Assembly: GCF_001039355.2 (NCBI RefSeq)
Contig: NW_019776079.1
Span: 583,497 to 647,496, forward strand
Direction: 5' to 3'
From: Lingula anatina
Lineage: Eukaryota > Brachiopoda > Lingulata > Lingulida > Lingulidae
Length of the DNA: 64,000 nt
The translations under genes and the position numbers were made by a program. Shown here piece after piece: positions 36,145-48,200 of the stretch (position 1 is its first letter; each line of letters begins with the position of its first letter). The notes under the pieces were generated by a model. The model was given only the letters and a program-made list of their open reading frames with translations, ran no database searches and was not told the origin of the DNA.

Positions 36145-37904
36145 ATTTAGGGCTTTGCGTAATGTAAAAGACATGGTAAAAATTAAAATTTGAATTTAAA
36201 TTGAGACAGTAGCGGATTTTTGTTCTATACACATATTTGATTTAAAAAATTGAATACAACTTTCAATTCATTCAATTTTATTTTTTGACACTTTAGCATG
36301 TGAAATGCTCCTCTATATTGGGTTGGGTGTAAAACATCTAGCGAGATGGCAAAATAATAACAAAATAATTACCTTCTAAATGAGAGAAATGTGTAATAAT
36401 TTAGGCATTAATATTAATAGTTAAGCCAGTCTGTAATGTAATGCAGCTCTATTCTGTTTAAAGTCTTCTATATATTATCATTTATATTCAAGTATGTACA
36501 CTAAATTTTACATATTTCTGTACGCTACTTATGTATTTGTTTGGTCATAAACTTTTATAAAAATGTGCTAGAGCTTATAAAAATTATCATTTTTATTATC
36601 ATTAACGATACCTGCCGTGCTTGACATCCAGCACTAAGGTTAGAAGCAAGGATAAAGTTCCTGGTCTGGCAGAGAAAGATATTTTCGTTTGCTAGTTTTC
36701 AGCGCTTCGTACGGCATGCAGTAGCGTAAACACTCAGATTGTATCAGGGCCAAAAATAAAACTGCGCTGAGACGCATCAGTAGTGCGGTATATAAGAAGT
36801 GAACTCTCCCTTCTAAATTTATTATCTTGTATTAATGATATGTATTGACCTGATTCAATAAATTTCACATCTCCCCGAAACGTGTCATATTGCCAAACAT
36901 ATTCAGGTTTTACGAGTGTAACATGCTTAGGAGCTAAACCCATTGAAGAAATGAGACAAATCAGGCGCTTAGAATTATGTTTAGGAGCTCAACACTGTTT
37001 TTACCGTGTACGATTTTTAGATAGCGTAGGATTAAATGCAGCGTGGCCACTTTTTGCTTAATTTTCCAAATATTTCGACTTGAAATTCTGTAAATGGAAT
37101 TATTATATATGTACCAGTATTCCCTTTTAGATGCGGTCCCCTCACAGATTAATGCACACCTTCTGAATAGCTCATTTTAGAACTACTACATATAGACCTA
37201 TAAGAAACATGAGTTAGGCGGGGATAACTCATGTTCAGAGTGATAAACGAAGTCGTACATTAATGTGTCTAACACTTAAGATTGTACTGGGTTGTTTGCT
37301 GTAAGGCGGGACACGGTAATCAATTACTCGAGGGCTCTACTCTGTAAAGATGATCTAAATTTGGCTCACGATCCCGACTTCAGTTATAATCAGAAAAAAA
37401 TCAACACAACACAGCAGCTTTATTTCCAAAATCCAAAAACTCGTTTGTTCTCCTCCCGGTTTTATAGTTGAAATGGGGCGACTTAATATAGAGATTTTAG
37501 CGAAATACAAGATTTAACTTAAGTAAGGTAATGTATGCATATGCAGACGACTTCATTAAAATCAATTTGCAAGGTTATTGAACATTTACATATCTGTAAA
37601 CGTGCTCATATTTTATTTGAAGGTTTATACTGTATTTGCAATGTCAATAACCAGCTAAATTGAGAACCTTTATTTTCTCCTTTTTTATCTGTCAGAATTT
37701 CGTCCAAATTTCACACCAGTTAAATGATGAATCGTCCTTTTTTATAAGTTCAGAAAATTAATGTGTGTATCCCATGCATGACGGTAAATGAAATTATAAA
37801 AGTAAAATCTAGATGATAATAATTATTCAAAATTAGTCTAATTTACAGCCCACGACTGCTACGAAGACTCTCTATAAAGACAGTACAATGAATAAACATA
37901 ATGA
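36145..37904. other. Intergenic, no gene recognised
   Basis: AT-rich sequence with one minus-strand ORF of 69 codons (36734-36943) that starts MGLAPKHVTLVKPEYVWQYD and ends without a recognisable domain. It has no splice or family support, so I leave it uncalled. Confidence 0.35.
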
Positions 37905-38530
37905 TAAAATTGAATCTTAAACTGGACCTTATTGGAAGCGGAGATCACGACGCTTCGACCTTATCACAAGGCCTTCTTCAGGTGAATTGAGTCGTCACCT
38001 GAGTCATGTGGTGACGGTCTTCGCCGGATGTCTCCCAGGGCCTGGTGTGATAAGAATGGAAGTCCGCTAGGAACCGTAGTCTGCTCCCCATTACTTTGTA
38101 CAGGTGACATTGGTCCCATATACTAACCCCAATACTCTAACTAACCCTAACCTGTACTAATCATATTGGTGCCCGGACTTCCATGCCTGTTACACCGGTC
38201 CCACAGATGAGGTAGTTGGTATCTTAAGACCACCAGGTTTGTTGAGGCTGCTGTTCAACCCGCTTATGAATGGCCTCTGTTATTCTTGTCTGAACCAGTC
38301 CTATTTTTATCGAGAATCATGTCGTCCTCGGTGGCAAAAGTATGGCCGAAGTTTTGCAGGTGGGTGAATACTGTCGTATGTATCACCTGAGGTAGGGCGT
38401 CTGTGTTGGTACATTCTGCCCTTCATGGCTGTCTTTTCCCCCCAATATATGAGTCTTTGCATTCACTGTCCTTACATCTTACACCATTTATTATGAAACC
38501 ATGCACGAAGTAAGTCAAAATTTGACTTGT
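37905..38530 (-). mobile_element. Penelope-like element fragment (GIY-YIG endonuclease end)
   Basis: On the minus strand, broken frames show features of the C-terminal endonuclease of Penelope-like retroelements: a Cys-rich CKDSECKDSYIGGKRQ segment near 38425-38480, then THLQNFGHTF, EAIHKRV and finally RYQLPHLW at about 38201-38224. Downstream is the usual trailer CCTGAAGAAGGCC followed by CGAAGCGTCGTGATC (about 37943-37985). Several frameshifts and a missing reverse transcriptase make this a dead 5'-truncated copy. A small TIR element is inserted in it at 38044-38196. Confidence 0.7.
38044..38196. mobile_element. 153-bp MITE inserted in the Penelope-like fragment
   Basis: The left end GGTGTGATAAGAATGGAAGT and the right end CGGACTTCCATGCCTGTTAC are inverted repeats of 23 bp with four mismatches. 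The interior is non-coding, with CTAACCC-rich sequence. It sits between the last coding motif and the 3' trailer of the Penelope-like relic, so it arrived later. Confidence 0.7.
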
Positions 38531-38619
38531 CGTAAGAGAGAATTGTTGCTTTCTCAAAACACCAAAGATGAAAAGACCACTCCAAACACTTTGAGGCTCA
38601 AAACTTTTCATTCATCCCT

Positions 38620-39747
38620 CATTCATTAAGAATGTTAAAAGTCCACTACAGTCGTTTTGATTATATTTTTAAAAAATCAATGGTGCAATATGGGACATGT
38701 ACTGAGTAAATGGACCATCATGCTGTGAGCTTTATGCCCCCCCCCCCCCCTTTTTTGTCACGGGAGGAGGTTTACAACTGGAAAAAAACTGCATATTTGC
38801 TATCTATCAACTTTCATCTTTCATATGTTATGTTAATATAAAAAAATCACATTCATGATCATAGTATGATTTTACAAATAAATCAATAATAGATTAAATG
38901 TGAACGTTCTAATCGCATTGGTTTTTGTATCGATTTTATGTCGCTATTGCTTGAAGTTGCCTTTCATTCGTGCATGTAAATCGGGTCATTTCATTCCCAC
39001 TTTAGATCCGTCCCCCTTTGTTCTTTCATTTGTCCAAACAACGTAATGTGAATATTGTATTTTCCATACGACTATTGAAGTAATGTTTTCACAGGCGCCA
39101 TGTTGAAATTGAGTCGCTCGAATTAAAGAGACTGAGGGCTTGTTATAAGCGTCGTTTTGCAGGTACTTTTATTCAGCGCCATGGATAGGAGAAAGTTAAC
39201 ATAGCTGGGTGAGTTAGAACATGGTGGAACAACTGAAGTCAAATCTCTTGTTGCACCATAACTTAATGTTTGTCTTTAACTTAATTGTCACAATACGTAT
39301 AGTGTTCTTCTTTACAAAATTCAAAGGGTCTGCTGTTACGTGTACACGTAGTTGATCATGTTATCACGAATGCTCTGTGTACGAGTGTTTGAACCCGTGA
39401 GTCCAGGAAAGTTAGGGGTACAGGTATAGAGTATAAGCAAGGTGCTTTATAATGCTTCATAATGCTTTACATTGTACGTGAACGATAGCCAGTAGTTAAA
39501 TGTAAGAATGAAGTAAGATTATTGATATTTTTGACAAACAAGTCTACCTTGAACACTCTAGCTGTTACCTTACTGAGCATGGTAAACAATCCGAAACTTG
39601 GTGCATCAGCTGAGAGTATTTTGTGGGGCACTGCTTTTTGATATTGAAATCATTGACAGAACATTCATAGATATTTCATAATACAAAATTTAACCCAATG
39701 GCATTTGCATCGCAATATTACATCACCAGAAACCTTTCTATTTGCAG
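38620..39747. other. Upstream region of collagen gene B
   Basis: No coding exon is seen. A C-run followed by a T-run lies at about 38738-38757. A donor-like TTTTGCAG/GTACTTTT at 39162/39163 could end an untranslated first exon joining to the acceptor CTATTTGCAG at 39747, six bases before the gene B ATG. This mirrors gene A, but the exon start is not determinable. Confidence 0.4.
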
Positions 39748-39753
39748 ATAATA

Positions 39754-42415
39754 ATGGACTGTAAAGTGTTGCTGTTTCTGACATTCGCTTCTTGCCTAGC
39801 GATTACAGGTAAATGTACTTTGTACTGTACTTACAGTTTGATAGGCAAATATTTGCAATAAAATAATTTACAACAATGATCTCATCTGACTTCGCAAATG
39901 AAATCTCAATTCACATACGCATATTTTTGACTTGAAAAACATGTTGATAATCTATTTTAGTAAGGGGTCAACAGGCAACGTACGAAGGTCCTGCAGGTCC
40001 AGCTGGACCCCCCGGTCCTCCAGGTGATGTTGGGGACATAGGGCCCCAGGGAACACAGGTAATGTATTCGCTTTACAACAAGTAAAAAAGGGACAACGAA
40101 ACAGTATTTTATGTGTTTTTAATAATGATACCGATGTAAACATCATACAATACTCATTAAATATTACACTATCAACAAAGATATCAAGCGGTTTTGATGT
40201 AAAAAACGCAGTCACAAACTTATCCATTTAATCGTACCCGAAATCTCCTTGCAGGGTATTACAGGAGATACCGGCCTCGCCGGACCAGAGGGACCAATCG
40301 GTCTTCAAGGTCCTGCTGGAGTCAGGGGGGTACAGGGCGTGCAGGGGAACAAGGGTTTTACGGGATCCCAGGGTGCTCACGGAGACCCAGGAGTGCAAGG
40401 AGGTCAAGGAGCCACCGGTGGAGATGGCCCCACAGGAATCCAAGGAAATCAAGGGTCCATGGGAGCGACTGGAGTAAGGGGAGACACAGGTGAACCGGTA
40501 AGATATAGAAAGTGTTTGCATATCGCTATAACCCCTGGTTTTTACTGAGGAGTTAAGTTTGGTTACTTCTGGGGCCTACAGTTAAGCACACACCATAAAA
40601 TGTACCCCTATCAATATCTCACAAGACGCATTCACTGCTTTAAAGGGTATATCTGGAGAGGCAGGCCCTCCAGGCGCCCAGGGACCCCCTGGGCCACAGG
40701 GTTTGAAAGGTCCAAGAGGAGACCAGGGCGAGCAGGGGGTTAGAGGGCAGATGGGTGCAGAGGGACCCCCTGGGGACACAGGGCCAAAGGGGCCAGCCTT
40801 GGATCCCACAACAGAAGGTAAAGGACAGTAATATAGAACAGAATGTAAATTCACAAAAATTATCGATGTAATTTTTGTTGACCAAATCCTTTGGGTTTAA
40901 GGTACAATATTTACAGTATGGTATACAATGTACTTCATGGATTTGGAGATTGTCAGTAATTGCTTTCCTTCTTTAAGACAACATCGACCAGTGTGCCTCT
41001 TACCCCTGCCAGAACGGAGGAACCTGCCTTGATGACTACAGATCCTTCTTCTGTACCTGCCTGTCTGGGTTCACAGGTGACAGGTGTCAACATGGTAAAC
41101 ATTGAAATCTAATCATTATCTTGTGGCACATCTTTCCATTTCATCCCGGCAAGGCCAATTTTTCAATAAAAGTTTCTCCTTATCTTTCTGTGGACTATTA
41201 TCCGTTTTTTTCTTCTTATGTGCGCGTTGTTCCAATTTCTTGACATTTTCATTCGGTTATGTTACAGCTGCTACATGCATTCCACAGTTTCGCAGGTTCT
41301 TATCGGTGGATGTTACCTGTACAAAGTACTTGTTCTTTTTTTTTTTTTTTTTTTTTTACAAAAATAAACCAAATCGTATAATTGTTTCCTTTAGATATCA
41401 ATGAATGCTCCAAAGACAATGGAGGGTGTCAACACAGTTGTGAGAACAGTATCGGTTCTTTTGCCTGCTCTTGCAGGGCTGGGTATGAATTGGCACAAAA
41501 CAAGAGAAAATGTATAGGTAAGTAGCAAATTTTATTATGACTAAAAAACACACAGCAACTTGAATGGGGTTAGCTTGACTATTATACAAAGTAACGCTTA
41601 ATGATATATTTTTCCAAAATGATCGCATCTCAAGTTGTATTCTTTTCTGCACAGACATTGACGAATGTCAGCTGGATGCTGGTCGTTGTGACTCCGAGTT
41701 GTGTCTAAATACCCCTGGATCCGCTACCTGTGACACTACCAACCAACTAGCATACATACAGCAGCTTCTTGTCACTGCAGACAGTCTCACCGCTCAGGCA
41801 CAACAGATACAGCAGCCTTTAGCGGCAACACAAACAACAGGTAAGATCTGCTTTATTTTTCTCATGTATAAAGAACAAATCAACAATGGGAAGATGTTAA
41901 GGCACAAGCCATATATGTATACCGTTCATCACTTGATATGAGACTACAAAGTTGTTTTTTCAAATAATATTTTCGCAGCTGACTGTCAGGGTGGGAGTAG
42001 GGTGGGGGCTTTCCGTGTTGATATCCTGAATCCACTTGTCGTGCCTATCTCATTCTTATAAAGGTCTTAGAAAATTAAAAAAAAAGCTTATAGGCCACTT
42101 TGAGAATAATAATATCCTTTTTCATCTTCATGTTCAGAAGCACCGGTCTATGACACAGCTCTGCTGAACAACACCGTAATGATGAGCCTTATTATCTGGC
42201 TGATCATCTTGACTGTGCTGACCCTGCTCGTACTGCTTGTCGTCTGCTGCGAATGCTGTAGAATAAAAAGGTCTAATCCACCAAAATGGATCGACGCCAA
42301 CCCCAGTGCGTCCTACATTCGGTTCCCGTTCTCCCAGCTTCCCAGACATCACGAGAGGAGTTTTCAGGATTTACCCATGGGCATGAGGGAGAGGGATTCG
42401 TCGTCAGAAAATTAA
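39754..42415 (+). CDS. Collagen-EGF transmembrane protein B (8 exons, 423 aa)
   Basis: Exons 39754-39808, 39961-40058, 40255-40497, 40646-40817, 40978-41094, 41395-41517, 41655-41840 and 42138-42415 join with GT/AG borders into 423 codons. The order is the same as in gene A: signal peptide (about 1-18), 52 uninterrupted Gly-X-Y triplets (about 28-183), EGF (190-228), cbEGF beginning DINEC (229-269), four-cysteine half-EGF beginning DIDEC, a short Gln-rich stalk, a membrane helix (about 345-369) followed by CCECC, and a 54-residue tail. Exons 3, 4, 5 and 6 (243, 172, 117 and 123 nt) are exactly the size of those in gene A, proving common descent by duplication. The stalk is 16 residues shorter than in A. 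AATAAA at 42827-42832 is a likely poly(A) signal. Confidence 0.9.
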
Positions 42416-43679
42416 AAAAGAACTTGGACATATCATATGTGTTCTTGAAGTGGAAGGGAAAGTAGAGTATTCTTGATGAAATATTTATATTTGCTATTTG
42501 CACGACGAGAATACCGATGTGTGGCAGTGTGAGTGAGAGTGCATTATTTCAAATTTGGCCCAAGTTACATTTTTTTTATAAATTATTGCTTAGATTATTG
42601 TGTTTGTGACTTTTTTTACCTGTTTGGTCTTTTGTTTCAAAACTGAAGGCTCTTTGCTTGTCTGATGTGTACAAAATGTATTTGGATTACAACTCGATTA
42701 TCAGTTAATTGAATACCGTTCTTACGGTTGTTCAATACAAAATCAAACATAGATGTGCTGTTTTTACAAAAATCCATTTCCGTGTAAAATGCCAATAAGG
42801 ACAGTATAATTGACATGGTTCGTGGGAATAAAAATGTGCCAAGGTGAAAATTTACAGCAGTTTGAGTCATGTGCACAATGAATAGCGTAAAACGACAATG
42901 ATCAGACCTTACAGTAGCATTGTAGTTTTTGATTCAGATAAAATCTGAAGATTCCTGCATGCATAACTCACGGCCTTGAGACTAGCCAAGAGACTAGTGT
43001 GGGTGGGTGTACCAAAGATGACGGGACACGAAGACAAATGTGTTATGAATCAATGAAAGGGTGGGCACCCGACCATGCCGTATATCATGTCGGGACACAA
43101 TAAGATAAGGAGACCAATCCAAAAATTTTCCTAAAGGCAAAGTTTTCGTGGAAGTTTATTTTAGGGCAAATTATTATGTCAGACACCGGATAATTCTGCA
43201 AATGTTAGTTGTACACTTAACGGTAACATTCTAAAATAATGTTGATGATGAGCCATCATGGTTTTCTTGACGTTTCTTCAATGTTTTGTTTAGTCGTACT
43301 TTTAAGGTTAGAAAGAGACAAAACAATGGATAACGAACTATAATGAAACAGACGACTTTACATACGAAAATATACAAATTTATAACAAATATGGCATATG
43401 TATAACTTTTCCAGTAAAGTACCCTTTGTTTGACAGCAACAGAATACTTTTCAAATGTTACATTTTAGTGATGTTGAACCAAGTTATCAAAAATCGAAAA
43501 TACACTTTGGAGCAACATTATGTAATATCATTTCATCTCAAAACTCGATACCTCCAAAGGTTTTACAAAAGCATTAACACCCATTTGTAAATTAATATGA
43601 ACGTATATTGATTGAAGGGCTAGTCTTTGTCAGTCTGCTAGCACAAATATGACATCCTATATGTCTGTCAAACTTTTAG
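42416..43679. other. Convergent 3' flanks of genes B and C
   Basis: Genes B (+) and C (-) point at each other across this interval. It likely holds both 3' untranslated regions: AATAAA at 42827 for gene B, and TTTATT at 43155-43160, which reads AATAAA on the minus strand, for gene C. No other gene is visible. Confidence 0.5.
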
Positions 43680-45242
43680 TCATTTAGGAGGCGTTTTGTA
43701 CAATGGATGCCCCTGACTCTGTCTCCTGTCATACTCTAGAGGCTCGCTACTTCCCGCTGCCAAAGGTTTCTCGGAGTCCCTTCCAAACCACATATGCCCC
43801 GGAGGAACCTCGATGTGGGCATTGTCATAGGTAATCTCTTCACTGGCTCCGGCTTTTAATAACCAATTTGGAGTAAGTTTCGGAATTTTCATGGCGTTCT
43901 CAAAATTTCTTCTCTCACGCTTGGCTCTTTTGACCAGTGTATAACAACAGAGAGCCAGAACTATGTATAATAGTGTCAGGACTATTAGCCAAATGATCAT
44001 GGCAAGAATCATAGCGTTGGATAGTAAATTCGGGAGACCATCATCTCCCGTTTGCCCACTTGCTATACTGCTTCCTGTAAATATAGATAAATCTTAAGAT
44101 TATTTTAGAGAATGTTAAATGAAAAAACTGTCCTATCCTAGGTAGAGCAAGGTTATTTTTCTCTGATAATGTTTTGCAAATGTGACAAACTTGGCACAGC
44201 TGCCTCACGAATTAATGAAATTTTTAAAAAATCACGTTTAAAAATTGTCTTTGGAACTTGTGTATCTTAGTTTTTCACCTTTATCTTTTAATAAGCTGAG
44301 GCAGACGTACGAGCCGTAGGAATTGATGCAGACGGAATCTGTATCACATGGTTCCCGCTCACACTCATCTATATCTAAAATGCACCACAAATTTGAATAA
44401 TCATAAAAAAATGTTAACTATCATGAAGGGCAGACATCAAATTTTGCCATTAAAGCATTTACTCAGACAACTTAACGAAGACTCTGAAGACTTAAAAGAT
44501 GCATTTACAAGGGTGACGATTGTATTGTACCGATTGTATTGATTGTGACTATGAATACAACTGCAGTCGACTGTCAGGGTGTCGAATTCGAATCAAATGA
44601 AAAGAATCGCCCACCGCCCCCTTTTAATATGAAAATGTGAAGGTGCATAAAATGATATGAGGCAAACAATATGCGTCTGACCTTCATATATAAAAAACAT
44701 ATGAATATTAGCAATTAACCTTTAGAGATATCCTATCCAAAACTACTGATAAAAATTCCAGGAAATTTAATTTTAGCCACGTAAAGGTAAACCTATAGGC
44801 CAAACATTTTGGTGACTTAGTTGCTTCTCAGTCTATGTTGATATGCCTGTCCTTAAACATCCCAAATCTGGAATGAGGTACATATTTGTTAAACATCCAT
44901 TAAAAAAATAAGTCAACTGTTTTGGATGTACCTATACAAGACATCCCGTCTTTATCCATAGTCAGCCCCGGAGAAACACATCCACATGACTGGGAACCAT
45001 TGGAGCTGGATAAACACTGTTCCTGGCAACCTCCATTGTTTTTACTACAGTATCGATCCTCTGAATCACGGTAAAAAGTAAAACAAAGGGCGTTTATTGT
45101 AAAGATGCATTTGGTTAGCTAAATGACAGACTACCAAAAAAATTTAAAAAATGCAGCAGAATGCTACAAAGTATAAAATGGGGACAATAATATATTTACG
45201 CAGTAATTATATTGAATGCAGCTCTATTAATAGAAAGTAAAG

Positions 45243-45289
<47 letters not shown>

Positions 45290-48200
45290 CCTACCAACCT
45301 GTGCACGCCTTGCCATCTGACATGAGCACGTACCCAGACTGACAAAGACAAAAATAGCCGGAATACAAGTTCACACAGATGCCGTGCTTTGAGTCGCAGT
45401 CGTGAAGGCCCGTTGCACATTCGTTGGTTTCTGAGGAAGGGGAAAGGAAGAATATAATAATAATAATATTAATTGTACAGTTCACAAAGACAATCTAACA
45501 TTTCAGCTCGGTTTCCACGCAAACAGCTTGGTTTTGCCTGTGGCATTTTATTACTAAAATACTCTTGCTTACTAAAAGTGGTTTATTTATTCACCTAGTA
45601 AGTGCATATTACACATCAAATTTCATTTCACGGTATTAAAAAATGGTTTCATCTCAGTGTTGGTCCCTGCCACAACAGCATACCATTAAATGGAAACCCA
45701 GGCGGGCCAGTCAACCCAGGGGGGCCGGTGTCTCCTTTGAGCCCTCTCTGTCCCGTTGATCCTCTATCCCCTTTGGATCCGGTTTGTCCCTGGGGGCCCG
45801 TCAGTCCTTCTGGACCAGTACTAGAGTCTCCTGTAGGACCAGTGTTTCCTGTCTGTCCCTTGGGTCCAGTGGGCCCGGTCTCTCCAGTGGATCCAGTTAT
45901 ACCCGTTGGTCCCCGTGGGCCTTGCTCCACAGTAGGGCCTTGAGGCCCTGGAAGTCCCGTGTCGCCCCTTGGTCCATTTTGACCTGGGTCACCCTTGGGT
46001 CCTGGGGGACCCGTAATACCTTGCGGTCCTGGGGGGCCGGTACTTCCTGGTGGTCCCGCCTCACCCTTGCGACCCGTTTGACCCGTGTCTCCTATCTCTC
46101 CCGTTGAACCAACCTCTCCCTATTTTTTCAAATGACGAAAGTTTATTTTGTTATCAACTTTAAGCTGAGATTCCCCGTGAGGAAGCCCGGACTTTGGCAT
46201 TGGTACAGGTATCTAATGTAACCGTAAGGTAGAATCAATCATCTAATATGCTGGTATTAGTTCTTCTTACCTTTGGTCCAATCTGACCAGTTGGTCCTGG
46301 AGGTAACGTCGGCTCGGGTGCACTAGGAAGAGAAAACTTCCAATACTCTGAAATAGTGAACGTAGTTTTCTTATCTTTGGCTTTTTATCAGCAACAGTTG
46401 ATTATTTCTGAAAATATAGGAATCTACGTTTATGCTGGATAGACATTACTTGTTTTGTAGGCCTATAATGGCATATTCTTAACCACACCAAGTAAACATT
46501 TGTGCAGCAGATCACCATGGTTTATAGATAACAAGAGGCTTTAGACACCCCCCCCCCAAAAAAAAAAAAAAAAAATAATAATAATAAATAAATAATTTTT
46601 TTTAAATAAATAAAAAATACAACTTACGCGTGTTGTACGTGGCAGCAAATGAAAACGCCCAATTGAGTGCCAGGTCTTCTAGCATTTTGATATTACCGAC
46701 TGTGGGGATGGTTGAACACCCTGTCACTGCACTGCAGGTCTTGTACATCCGATTGCTTTCATAGTCATAAGGAATAGGACCGATATCTTCCTCATTGAAG
46801 AAACCCAGGACGTCATTAGTTTCCACGGCAATGTAGTCAGTTTCATTCAGGTTAACCTAATTTAAAATGCTAGTTGTAGTATCCGAACTGGCAGATGTAT
46901 TTTAGTGGTTTAGTAATGAACTATTTGTAAAAAGTTTTAAAGCACAAATGTTAAGTTATTCGCCATCCGTTTACCTTGCTTAGAGAAGGAAAAGGAATGA
47001 AGGGGTATTCCACAGAATTTTCTAGGGGAACATAAATACCCTGTATGACTGGCTATTTTGTATCATATTAACTAACAAAATTCCATTCGTAGTGGAATCT
47101 TTATTTGACTAAACCACGGCTGTAGCCATTCAAATGAATATTCATGAATTTGGGAGCTATAAAAGGAGCATTTTCGTCCTCTACCTATGAACAATACTTA
47201 CATTCATAATGCTAGGAACCACACTAGGAGGCTGCAACTTTTTGCTGGCGATTAGCTGGTAAATCATTTGATTGTATTGAGCCATCCAAAGTGGCCGCCA
47301 TATTTGAATATGAACATTGCTAGCAGTCTTGAAGAAAACGTGAAACCCAGTGACCACACCTTTAGAGAATTTGAGTGACGTGTCCAGAAATAATCGTCTA
47401 CCCCCACCACGTACTAAAAGATTGGTGTTCTTGAGAATATTGCCGTTTTTTCTTATGGTTTCAAAGCCAGGGGTTATGGATGGCACGATTGTTGACGTTT
47501 GAGGTGGGCTAGGTGGATCTGTATTTGAAGGCAAGTTCGTCATGTCGGCTAAATGAAAGAAATTGGCATGGTTTAGAAGACATACGAAGAGGTCATTTAA
47601 AAATAATTTACTGAAATATGTTACTTGATATTTCCATTCTTTTGGCGGAAAAGGATAATAATACAACAGAATTTATTCATTGGATGACACCACGACAACT
47701 TACGAACTTCCACAGAGGCTTGGACGGCGTATCTGTAACCTATTTCTTGGGACTGCACAAACGTGAGCGGCGATGAGGAAACGGAGGGAGGGTTTCCATC
47801 GTTCAGGGACACGTAATCGTATATATGGAGAGGATAAACTTCGTCGACGGTTCTCCTGGATAAAGTAACATTCTCCAAAGTATTTGTAAATCCAAGCAGA
47901 TCTCCTTTTTCGACTAACAGGATTCCTGGCGGTATCTGAAAAATTAAAGCAACGCATGAAATAATCTTTTAGTGTGCAATACTTATGGTTTTACAATAAA
48001 AAGAGAAAAGGAAAGCATGATTGCAGTGGAAGAACAGGGTATTAAATTCATTCTTCTGTCTTAAAAAATATTCATTAAGTAAAAATTTTGTTCATACAAT
48101 AAAGGGTCTGTTATTTAGAGAATCACTGCACGCCTCACTTTGCAAATCAGCATTTTTATGTAACAGTCTAGGAGATGTTCTCACCGCTATAGAGTTCAGT

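Noticed and set aside
38120-38160. CTAACCC-like units that could suggest telomeric repeat
   Set aside because: Only a few irregular units, inside the MITE; not a TTAGGG array.
40228-40885. Minus-strand Pro/Ser-rich ORFs over the collagen exons of gene B
   Set aside because: Antisense of Gly-X-Y repeats gives long open, proline-rich frames; splice sites and domain order support only the plus strand.
45602-46107. Plus-strand Pro/Gly/Val-rich ORFs over the collagen exon of gene C
   Set aside because: Antisense of the collagen repeat; the minus-strand frame joins correctly to its neighbours.
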